Translations under genes and position numbers: made by a program
Notes under the pieces: generated by a model
The model's database searches: none
What the model was told of the DNA's origin: nothing
What the model saw: only the letters and a program-made list of their open reading frames with translations
Shown: positions 1-7,100 of the stretch, one piece after another
Layout: each line of letters opens with the position of its first letter
Position numbering within the stretch: position 1 is the first letter of the stretch
From: Gemmatimonadota bacterium
Lineage (GTDB): Bacteria > Gemmatimonadota > Gemmatimonadetes > Longimicrobiales > Gaopeijiaceae
NCBI GenBank assembly: GCA_015492755.1
Contig: WGEM01000421.1
Location: 1 to 11,451 of the forward strand
DNA: 11,451 nt
Reading direction: 5' to 3'

Positions 1-1
1 C

Positions 2-394
2 ATCGCCACCGTGGAGTGCTCGGCGGGCGAGGCGTACAAGCGCGCGATCCTGGAGGCGGACGAGGACGACATCGTCCTCACCGAGCGCCTCACCGGCGTG
101 CCGGTAGCGGTGATCGAGACGCCGTACGTCCGCAAGCTGGGCACCCGGGCAGGTCCGCTGGCACGATGGATGCTGCGCGGCCGGCGCACGAAACACCTCA
201 TGCGCACCATCTACGCACTTCGTTCCGCCTGGACACTCAAGCGCACGCTGTACGCTCCCGGCGGGCGCGGCGAACTCTGGCAGGCGGGCCGCTCCGTGGC
301 CGGCATTCGAGAGATCCTGCCCGCAGGCGAAGTGGTGCGCCGCTTCGCGGCGGCGGCGGCGGCGCGCCACGCACCCATCACCGAGGAGGAATGA
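2..394 (+). CDS. Nitronate monooxygenase-like (2-nitropropane dioxygenase family) protein, 5' end outside window
   Basis: This is the C-terminal 130 residues of a flavin-dependent TIM-barrel enzyme of the nitronate monooxygenase family, which oxidises alkyl nitronates using FMN. The frame is open from the window edge, so the gene begins upstream; the GTG at 11 is probably internal. Family features seen are the segment ending in ECSAGEAYKRAILEAD, which follows the last barrel strands, and the C-terminal LWQAGRSVAGIREILPAGEV, which matches the usual 'AGQ.vg.I.eilPa.eiV' helix of the family. The nucleotide-binding core is not in the window, so catalytic residues cannot be checked. Six GCG codons (347-364) encode an Ala run near the C-terminus. 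Its TGA overlaps the start region of the following aminopeptidase gene, suggesting coupled translation. The exact substrate is unknown; enoyl-reductase-like relatives (FabK) share this tail. Confidence 0.72.
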   Translation: MATVECSAGEAYKRAILEADEDDIVLTERLTGVPVAVIETPYVRKLGTRAGPLARWMLRGRRTKHLMRTIYALRSAWTLKRTLYAPGGRGELWQAGRSVAGIREILPAGEVVRRFAAAAAARHAPITEEE

Positions 395-1338
395 TGCCCA
401 CACGTGCCCCACGTTCCCCCGGAGCCGCCCCGGCCCGCGTCCTTCTGGCCCTCGCGGGCGTCCTCGTCTTCGTCGCCGCCGGGGCCATCCCGCTTCAGGC
501 GCAGGACGACGGTCTGAGGGTCTACATCTCCGCCGACATGGAGGGGGTGACGGGAACGGTGACGTCGGATCAACTGGGTCCCGGCGGCTTCGAGTACCCG
601 CGCTTCCGTGAGATCATGACCCGCGAGGTGCTGGCGGCCATCGAGGCCGCCCGGGAGATGGGGGCGGTGGAGATCCTGGTCTCCGACTCCCACGGCAACG
701 GCGAGAACCTGCTGCTGGAGATGCTCCCGCCCGACATCCAGGTCATCCGCTCCTGGCCCAGGCCGCTCATGATGATGGAGGGGATCGACCAGCGCTTCGA
801 CGCCGCCATCTTCATCGGGTACCACGCCAGCACCACGAATCCCCGCGGCGTGCGCGCGCACACCATCTCCAGCGCCAACCTCACGGCCGTGCGCCTCAAT
901 GGCGTGGAGATGATGGAAGCCAGCCTCAACGCCGCCATCGCCGGCGACTTCGGCGTGCCCGTGGTCATGATCTCGGGCGACGACGCCACCGTGAAGGAGG
1001 CCCGCCGCATCATCGGCGACATGGAAGGCGCGGTGGTGAAGTGGAGTCTGGGGTTCCACTCCGCCCGGACGCTGATGCCGGAAACGGCGTATTCGCTCAT
1101 CGGGGAGAAGGTGAAGGCCGCGCTGGCGCGCGTGCACGACTTCGAGCCGTATCGGCTGCAGCCTCCGCTGGAGCTGGAGGTCTCCTTCAAGAACTACATG
1201 CCCGCCGAGCTCCTGGCGTATCTGCCCATCGTGGACCGGGTGGACGCCCACACCATCCGCTTCGTGGGCAAGGACATGACGGAGATCAGCAGGTTCATCC
1301 AGTTCGTCACGCGGTACGCGCCGAACATCACGCCCTGA
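394..1338 (+). CDS. Exported M55-family D-aminopeptidase (DppA-like zinc peptidase)
   Basis: The predicted product is a 314-residue M55 metallopeptidase; DppA of Bacillus is the type member and releases N-terminal D-amino acids. The family opening is YISADMEGVTG. The expected zinc ligands are visible: D48 and E50 (DxE), H100 (SDSHG), H144 (GYHAS), and a Glu in the NGVEMMEASLNA segment (probably E175). H156 is a candidate catalytic His. The D48-H100 and D48-H144 spacings match what I recall for DppA. Unlike Bacillus DppA, it has an N-terminal hydrophobic stretch (about 16-32) ending in LQAQ, so a Sec signal peptide and periplasmic location are likely. Two in-frame ATGs (391, 394) follow an AGGAGG at 384-389; 394 has the better spacing, while 391 gives a 4-bp ATGA overlap with the upstream stop. 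A role in cleaving D-Ala-containing wall peptides or D-peptides is inference. Confidence 0.9.
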   Translation: MPTRAPRSPGAAPARVLLALAGVLVFVAAGAIPLQAQDDGLRVYISADMEGVTGTVTSDQLGPGGFEYPRFREIMTREVLAAIEAAREMGAVEILVSDSHGNGENLLLEMLPPDIQVIRSWPRPLMMMEGIDQRFDAAIFIGYHASTTNPRGVRAHTISSANLTAVRLNGVEMMEASLNAAIAGDFGVPVVMISGDDATVKEARRIIGDMEGAVVKWSLGFHSARTLMPETAYSLIGEKVKAALARVHDFEPYRLQPPLELEVSFKNYMPAELLAYLPIVDRVDAHTIRFVGKDMTEISRFIQFVTRYAPNITP

Positions 1339-1343
1339 GGAGG

Positions 1344-1536
1344 CTACTCCACGCCCCTCACGCCGCTCCGTCGCTCCATGAGCACGGTGTCCCGCCACCG
1401 GCCGTCGTGGAAGCGGCCGATGCGTTCCAGCGTACCCACCAAGTGGCGTGCCCATACCCCGGCCGCAGGCGTTCTCCGCCACGTGGAGCATCACCTCGCA
1501 CACGCCAGGGGGTTGGGGGTGGATCTGGACGCTCAC
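1344..1536 (-). pseudogene. Decayed GNAT-type acetyltransferase fragment
   Basis: No intact gene is visible here, but minus-strand peptides resemble parts of one GNAT N-acetyltransferase. From about 1500 to 1450 one frame reads CEVMLHVAENACGRGMGT, close to the acetyl-CoA-binding motif A (normally 'v.V.pe.rGrGvG'). From about 1439 to 1347 a different frame reads GTLERIGRFHDGRWRDTV followed by LMERRS, like the C-terminal 'vG...eiGr..grW.D.vlmer' of phosphinothricin-type acetyltransferases, and then a TAG stop at 1346-1344. The roughly 60 residues that normally separate these motifs are missing, and the two pieces are in different frames. No start codon with a proper N-terminus is seen. This fits an internally deleted, frameshifted relic. 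The rest of the gap between the aminopeptidase and the channel relic (1537-1620) shows nothing I can name. Confidence 0.42.
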
Positions 1537-1620
1537 CGCATCCCCGCCAGCTTGACGGAGACCTCACCTCCGCGCCAGGGTCCGTCGGTTCACGCATCCA
1601 CCCACGAACCGGATGGCACG

Positions 1621-1908
1621 ATGGCTCCACTGGGCCCGGCCGGCACACCGGCCCCGCTCCGCCACAGGACGTACGTGGTCATCTTCAGGCACGACACACC
1701 CGGAGAAAAGCGCTTCGACGTGGCCCTCATCGCGGCGATCCTGGTGCTGGGCTGCGCCATCATCGCGGTGCCCACAGGGATCGTCACCGCGGAGATCACG
1801 GCGGCCCGCACCCCGCCCCGGGACGCCGACCGGCCCTGTCCCTCCTGCGGGGCCGTGGGGCACGAGCGGGACGCACGCTTCTGCCGCAGATGCGCAAGTC
1901 CGCTGTAG
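1621..1908 (+). pseudogene. Internally deleted voltage-gated-type ion channel (S1 start fused to S6 end plus zinc ribbon)
   Basis: The 95-residue frame from ATG 1621 contains only the two ends of a bacterial 6-TM potassium/ion-transporter protein. Residues about 18-40 (VVIFRHDTPGEKRFDVALIA) match the pre-S1 and S1 start of such channels. Residues 43-59 (LGCAIIAVPTGIVTAEI) match the end of S6. Residues 73-91 hold the C-terminal zinc ribbon (C73, C76, C88, C91) seen in many of these channels. Everything between is absent: the rest of S1, S2-S5, the voltage sensor, the pore helix and the T-x-G-Y-G selectivity filter. That is roughly 150-200 residues lost without breaking the frame. As a channel it must be dead; a one-helix membrane micro-protein with a zinc ribbon remains conceivable. 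No clear ribosome-binding site precedes 1621. The CAP lipoprotein gene starts inside its 3' end. Confidence 0.72.
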
Positions 1909-2468
1909 GAGCCTGTCCGGGAAGGGGCGCGGGCCGCGTTGGGCGTGCCACCTTCGCGGTCCTGCTGGCGGCCCAGATGGCCCTCTCCGGCTGTTTCCTG
2001 GCGGGGCCGGCGGTTCCCGGCGGCCGCGGCCACTGCCCGCCCACACGCGGGCAGCAGATGGTGGATCTCATCAACGACCTGCGGGCGCGCGAGGGCCTCC
2101 CGCCGCTCCGGGTGGACCGGCGCCTGGTGGCCGCGGCGCAGGAGCACGCCGAAGACATGGCGGCGCACGGGTTCGTGGGGCACGACGGGTCGGACGGAAG
2201 TCTGCCGGCCTTCCGCGTGGACCGGACGCGCTACCCCTGGATCCTCATTCTGGAGAACACCGCCGGCGGTCACGCCACCGCCTCGGCCACCTTCGCGGCG
2301 TGGCAGGCCTCCGAAACGCACCGCCGCAACCACCTGGACCCCGACGTGCGGCACGTGGGCATCGGGTACGCGGAGAACGGAGCCACGTCGCTGCGCAGCT
2401 ACTGGGTGGCCGTCTTCGCTGCGTCCCCGGAAGCGCCCCTCACGCCTCCCGGCGGGTGTCATCCGTAG
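1890..2468 (+). CDS. CAP/SCP-domain (cysteine-rich secretory protein-like) lipoprotein
   Basis: The predicted product has 192 residues. A basic N-terminus and a hydrophobic stretch (about 20-33) end in the lipobox LSGC with C35, so it should be lipid-anchored at the cell surface or periplasm. Residues about 55-178 form a CAP domain: QQMVDLINDLRAREGLPPL, the helix with AQEHAEDMAAHGFVGHDGSD (H98), the ENTAGG turn (E122), AWQASETHRRNHLDP (H144, H147), and the final strand YWVAVFA (171-177). These are the positions where CAP proteins carry their His/Glu cavity residues. Bacterial members are commonly single-domain secreted proteins of uncertain biochemical role, so I assign no reaction. ATG 1890 is the first in-frame ATG giving a full signal sequence; it lies inside the channel relic, has no clear ribosome-binding site and creates a 19-bp overlap. 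The 3' end overlaps the convergent two-helix gene by 29 bp. Confidence 0.85.
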   Translation: MRKSAVGACPGRGAGRVGRATFAVLLAAQMALSGCFLAGPAVPGGRGHCPPTRGQQMVDLINDLRAREGLPPLRVDRRLVAAAQEHAEDMAAHGFVGHDGSDGSLPAFRVDRTRYPWILILENTAGGHATASATFAAWQASETHRRNHLDPDVRHVGIGYAENGATSLRSYWVAVFAASPEAPLTPPGGCHP

Positions 2469-2676
2469 GAGCCCCGCCGTGGCCCAGGCGCGGGTAGATC
2501 CAGGCCAGCCACACCGCCGCCACCGCACCGCCCGCCAGGATCACCACCAGGAGCCGGAGGAAGAGCTCGGGAAGCACCAGGAGGCGCGCCACGAAGACCG
2601 CACCGGCGTACACCACCACCGCGCCCAGGCCGTAAGAGAGGAGCACGATGAGCGCGCGGCGCACCCCTCCCTTCAC
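2440..2676 (-). CDS. Small two-helix membrane protein (stand-alone version of a TPR/cyclase-associated membrane module)
   Basis: The predicted product has 78 residues. After a short basic N-terminus (KGGVRR) come two hydrophobic helices, about 8-30 and 38-60, joined by VARLLVLPELFLR, and then a polar tail rich in Asp/Arg. The layout (basic start, helix, 'lglPe...r', helix ending in WLAWIYP) resembles the membrane module that precedes TPR domains in Gemmatimonadota/Acidobacteriota proteins, where the second helix typically ends 'vlaWifd'. Here no sensor, DNA-binding or TPR domain follows. GTG 2676 overlaps the hydrolase TGA by 4 bp (GTGA), which is why I chose it; GTG 2679 and GTG 2664 are alternatives. 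It is the last gene of the efflux operon and ends inside the convergent CAP gene. Function is unknown; a small membrane accessory protein is the most that can be inferred. Confidence 0.66.
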   Translation of the reverse strand: MKGGVRRALIVLLSYGLGAVVVYAGAVFVARLLVLPELFLRLLVVILAGGAVAAVWLAWIYPRLGHGGAPTDDTRREA

Positions 2677-3623
2677 CACTCCACCCCCGTGAGGAAGCTC
2701 GCCACGGCGCGGGTGAGACCTTCGGGATCCTCCACGAAGGGGAAGTGTCCCGCGTCCAGGACCTCCAGGCGCCCCCGCGGAAGCGCGTCGGCCAGCGCCC
2801 GGGACATCTCGAGCGGGGCAACATCGTAGCGGCCGTGGAGGACGAGCGCCGGGGCCGCCACTTCGGGCAGCCGCGCGCTCCAATCCACCTGCGCCACGCT
2901 CCCGCCCAGGAGCTCCGCCACCGTCTGTCCCTGCCGGGCCGTGGCGCGCCGGAGCTCCAGGTCCACCTCACCGATCCGGCTGGTGTCCTTCATGGCCGCC
3001 CGGAAGGAGAGCCGGTACACCTCGGAGAGCGTGGCGGGATCACGTGCGGCCACCGCCTCCGAAGCCATCAGCGAATCCAGCCGGGCCCGGTCCGCCGGGC
3101 TCCGCCTGGACGCCAGTCGCCGGGCGGTGGCCTCCCGGAACCGGGTGCCCGGTTCCACCGGATTCATGAGCACCACGGCGGCGGTATGGTCCGGATAGCG
3201 GCGCGCATACTCCAGGGCGATGAGCGCTCCGAACGAGTGCCCCAGCACGGCAATCCGTTCGTATCCCAGCGCCATCCGGAGGGCGTCGATGTCGCGCACG
3301 AAGGCGTCCAGGTTGATGGACGCGGAGTCCAGCCGGGCGGACGAGCGCCCCGTGCCCCGCTGGTCGTAGTACACCAGGGTGTAGCGCGACGCCAGGACGT
3401 CCAGGCCGGGGCGGAGGTAATTGTGGTCCAGGCCGGGCCCTCCGTGCACCACCACGATGGGCGGCCCGCTGCCCAGGACCTCGTAGAAGAGGCGCGCATC
3501 CTCCAGAGACAGGAGCCCCTGCCGCGCCTGCGCGCCGCCCGGCTCCGGGGAGACCAGCGCCGACGCCGACACCGTGACAACCACCAGGGCCCACCGCCCA
3601 CATGTCGCGCGCCTCCGGGTCAT
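2673..3623 (-). CDS. Exported alpha/beta hydrolase, S33 (proline iminopeptidase-like) family
   Basis: The predicted product is a 316-residue alpha/beta-hydrolase with a full catalytic set. HGGPG (60-64) is the oxyanion-loop motif typical of S33 proline iminopeptidases. DQRGTGRS lies at 87-94, the nucleophile S130 in GHSFG, the acid D267 in HGRYD and H293 in AGHFPF. A cap domain of about 110 residues (155-255) carries many Arg/Glu residues. The N-terminus MTRRR... with a hydrophobic stretch (11-24) and GGAQA at 29-33 looks like a Sec signal peptide, so the enzyme probably acts in the periplasm. ATG 3623 is preceded by a GGAGAGGGGGG-type site and overlaps the upstream TGA by 4 bp (ATGA). The substrate is unknown; S33 members cleave N-terminal Pro peptides, but many relatives hydrolyse esters or lactones. 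Its place in the pump operon suggests work on a pump substrate (inference). Confidence 0.88.
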   Translation of the reverse strand: MTRRRATCGRWALVVVTVSASALVSPEPGGAQARQGLLSLEDARLFYEVLGSGPPIVVVHGGPGLDHNYLRPGLDVLASRYTLVYYDQRGTGRSSARLDSASINLDAFVRDIDALRMALGYERIAVLGHSFGALIALEYARRYPDHTAAVVLMNPVEPGTRFREATARRLASRRSPADRARLDSLMASEAVAARDPATLSEVYRLSFRAAMKDTSRIGEVDLELRRATARQGQTVAELLGGSVAQVDWSARLPEVAAPALVLHGRYDVAPLEMSRALADALPRGRLEVLDAGHFPFVEDPEGLTRAVASFLTGVEW

Positions 3624-4114
3624 GTTCCCCCCTCTCCTGGAACCGCGGTCCGCATCACGCGTGAAAGGCGCTCCAGCTCCACCACCTTCATCCACGCCCG
3701 CACGCACCACCAACCCAGCACGATGAACGCCACCGGCGTGGCCCATCCGGCGTCACGTTGCATCAGGGGTCGGACGCCCATCCAGCCCAGGCAGAAGAAG
3801 CCGTAGAGTGTCGGGACGAAGCCCGCCACCGCCGCCAGCGGCATCCACCATTCGTCCGCCGCACCGAATCCTCGGCGAGTGAGCCTCACTGCGTAGGCCA
3901 GCATCGCCGCCACCGCCGGCGGCGCACCGGCCAGCGCCACCCGGAGTCCCGGTTGACCTCCTCCGAAGGCCCACCGGAGCGTCGCCAGGAGAAGGAGCCC
4001 CGCCACGGGGAGGAGCGCGCGCCCCACCCTCGCCGCCGCCAGGTCCTGGATGGCGGCGCCCACCGCCTGGGTGGCTCGGGCTTCCCGGGTCTCGTCCACG
4101 GTCTGGCGCGTCAA
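3620..4114 (-). CDS. Four-helix membrane protein of unknown family
   Basis: The predicted product has 164 residues and is not recognised. A polar N-terminus (1-29, with an amphipathic TQAVGAAIQDLAA stretch) is followed by four hydrophobic segments at about 32-51, 58-79, 90-113 and 124-142, and a basic/acidic C-terminal tail (WMKVVELERLSRVMR). Trp is frequent (W48, W89, W90, W111, W124, W135, W136, W141), and E88-W89-W90 sits at the membrane edge of helix 3. No catalytic or metal-binding motif is evident. TTG 4114 overlaps the RND stop by 4 bp (TTGA); GTG 4099 would shorten the protein by five residues. The stop overlaps the hydrolase ATG. The tight overlaps on both sides argue for co-translation with the pump, so it may be a small accessory or an unrelated membrane passenger. 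Confidence 0.7.
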   Translation of the reverse strand: MTRQTVDETREARATQAVGAAIQDLAAARVGRALLPVAGLLLLATLRWAFGGGQPGLRVALAGAPPAVAAMLAYAVRLTRRGFGAADEWWMPLAAVAGFVPTLYGFFCLGWMGVRPLMQRDAGWATPVAFIVLGWWCVRAWMKVVELERLSRVMRTAVPGEGGT

Positions 4115-7100
4115 CCCGTCTCGGGCTGGGGATCCAGGCGGATCCCCGGTTCGCTCCGGTGCGCCTCGCGCGCCACACCCACCGGCTCCGGCGCCACCTC
4201 GGGCTCGGACGCGCGCGCGTCCGGGCTCGGCGTCTCGTCGGCTGCCCCGCCCCCTTCGGTTCCGGGGCGGGTGAAGTGGCGCTTGAAGAACTCGGTGGCG
4301 TCGTCCACCAGCGAATACATCACGGGAACCAGCACCAGCGTGAGGAAGGTGGCGAAGAGGATCCCCGCGATGATGGCCACCGCCATGGGGCCCCACCAGG
4401 CCGCCTGCTCTCCGCCCCAGTACAGGTCGGGGTTCAACGATCCGTAGAGGCCGAAGAAATCGAAGTTGAGCCCGATGGCCAGCGGCACCAGGCCCAACGC
4501 GGTGGTGGTGGCGGTGAGGACCACGGGCCGGAGACGGGTCTTGCCGCCCAGGACCAGCGCCTCCCTCCGGTTCATGGCATCACGTTCCCGCAGGATGTCG
4601 ATGTAGTCGATGAGGATAATGGCGTTGTTCACCACGATCCCCGCCAGCGAGATGATGCCCACGCCGGTGTTGATGATCCCGAAGGGCATGCGGAAGATGA
4701 GCAGGCCCAGGAGCACCCCCGCGGTGGACATGATCACCGAGGTGAGGATGATCACCGGCTTCACCACCGAGTTGAACTGGCTGATGAGGATGAAGGCGAT
4801 GAGCATGAGCGCGGCGAGGAAGGCGCCGCCCAGGAACTCCGAGGCTTCGTTCTGTTCCTGCTGCTGTCCGGTGTAGCGAAGCGTATAGCCCGGCGGCAGC
4901 TCGGCGACGAAATCCACCAGCGTCTGCTGCACCTCCGCCAGCACCGCGTTGTTCGAATACCCCGCCGCCACGTCGGCGCTGATGGTGGCCATCCGCGCCT
5001 GGTCCTTGCGGCGGATGGTGCCCTGCCCTTCTTCGATGCTCCAGTCGGCGACGGCCACCAGCGGCACCTGGATCCCGCCCTCCGCCATCACCGTGAGCTC
5101 GCGCAGCCCCTCGATCTCCTGGCGGTAGCCCTCCGCCAGGCGCACGATGATGTCGTACTCGTCGTTGCCCGTCCGGTACTTGGCGGCTTCGATCCCGTTG
5201 ATGGCACCCCGGATGGCGCCGCCCACCTTGGAGGTGTTGAGGTCATACAACGCCGCCTTCTCGCGGTCGATGTGGACCGAGAGCTCGGGGCGGGCATCAT
5301 CCAGGTCCGACGCCAGACCCACCAGCTTCGGGTAGACCGGCGCCGCCTCCAGGATGTCGATGATCTCGTCCGAGATGGCCTTCAGCCGGTCGGGGTCTTC
5401 GCCGACGATCTCGATGTTCACCGGGGCGCCCTGGGGCGGACCCTCGTTCACCTTGTCCACCGTGACGGTGGCGCCGGCGATGTCCTTGCCCACCTTCGCC
5501 TGCATCTCCGCAAGCATCTCGAAGGCGTCGCGCTCCCGGTCCTGGTAGTCCACGAACGCCACCGAGATGCGCCCGCGCTCCGGGCCCGAGGGTCCCCCAC
5601 CCATACCCATAGGGTTCCCGCCGCCGCCGCCGGAGCCCGTCACCGCCACGACGGACTCCCAGTCGGGCGTCCGGAGCGCCGCCAGCTCCGCCTCCAGCCG
5701 TTGCACGATGGAGTCGGTCACCGCGGCGCGGGTCCCCACCGGCGTCTCCACGTCCACGATCACCTGCGAGGGTGGCATGGACTCGGGGAAGTACTCAACC
5801 CCCTTCGAGAAGAGGGCGAAGGCCACCGCGGTGAGGATGAAGACCGTGATGGTCCCGCCCAGCGTCACGAGGCGGTGGTTCAGCGACCAGCGGAGCTGGC
5901 GCTCGTACACGTCCATGACCGCTGGCAACACCCGATCCTGGAAGCGGCGGGCCAGGCCGCTGAGCACGAAGTGGTGCAGTGACCAGAGGCCCGCGAAGGT
6001 GCCGATGAGGAGGATCGCCGTGAGGGGGTTCCGCCCGGCGATGACCAGGAAGGTGAGCGCGGCCAGCGCCAGGAGACCCCAGCGCGCCGCCGGGCGGAGC
6101 GGGGGCCGGGGCTCCCCGTCCAGCCGCATGAACATGGCGCACAGCGTGGGAACGATGACCAGCGCCACGAAGAGCGAACTCGTGAGCGTGACGATGAGTG
6201 TCTTGGGGAGGTAGCCCATGAACTTCCCCACCTCGCCGGGCCAGAAGAGGAGCGGCGCGAAGGCGGCCAGCGTGGTGGCGGTGGCGGCGATGACGGGCAC
6301 CGCCACCTCACCGGTGGCCTTCTTGGCCGCCAACGTCCGGTCCCATCCCTCCTCCAGGAAGCGGTAGATGTTCTCCACCACCACGATGGCGTTGTCCACC
6401 AGCATCCCCAGCGCCAGGATGAGGCTGAAGAGCACCACCATGTTCATGGACACGTCCATGACCCGCAGCACCATGAACGAGAGGAACATGGACGAGGGAA
6501 TCGAGACCGCCACGAACATGGACGTGCCGGCGCCCAGGAAGAAGAGGAGCACGCCCACGATGAGGATGAGCCCGGAGACGATGTTGTTCTCCAGGCTGGA
6601 GACCATGTCGTCGATCTGCTCCGACTGGTCCGAGGTGATGACGACGCGTGTGGTGGGCGGGAAGAGGGGCTCCATGCGCTGGATCTCCCGCTTCACAGCC
6701 TCGGCGGTCTCGATGATGTTCTCACCGGAGCGCTTCACCACGTCCAGCGTCACCACCGCGTCGCCGTCGAGACGCGCGAAGGACTCCCGTTCGGCGAAAC
6801 CGAAGTCCACCTCCGCCACGTCGCGCACGTAGACGGCCCGGCCGTTGCGGCTGGAGACGATGAGGTCCTCGATGATGGCGGGATCCTCGAACTCGCCGTC
6901 CACCCGCACCAGGTACTTCGACGCGCCCACGTCGATGGAACCGCCGGGGATGTTCACGTTCTCGTTGCGGATGGCGTCCACCACGTCGCCCAGCGCCAGC
7001 CCGTAGTACTGGAGCTTGGCCAGATCCACCTCCACCTTCACCTCGCGCTCCAGCCCTCCCCGCAGGTCGGCGCGCAGCACCGGGGGGAGCGCCTCCAGCC

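Noticed and set aside
347..364. Six tandem GCG triplets
   Set aside because: They encode an Ala run in a C-terminal helix; short and ordinary in GC-rich coding DNA.
211..1536. Long minus-strand open frame antisense to the aminopeptidase gene
   Set aside because: Its codons are the mirror of a strongly recognisable M55 gene and the product is His/Arg/Gly-rich with no domain; only its first 30 or so codons hold the GNAT-like peptide reported above.
1727..1768. 9-bp direct repeat TCATCGCGG in the channel relic, considered as the deletion junction
   Set aside because: Both copies are still present, about 24 bp apart, and the protein junction falls between them, so this pair cannot be the recombined sites; the true breakpoint needs comparison with a full-length relative.
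1041..1889. Plus-strand open frame upstream of and in frame with the CAP gene
   Set aside because: It overlaps the aminopeptidase in another frame and gives low-complexity Arg/Pro/Gly/His sequence; it is only an accidental extension of the CAP frame.
4159..5982. 607-codon plus-strand open frame opposite the RND gene
   Set aside because: Composition (runs of His, Arg, Asp, Gly) is typical of the antisense of a GC-rich gene, and the RND protein on the other strand is conserved throughout.
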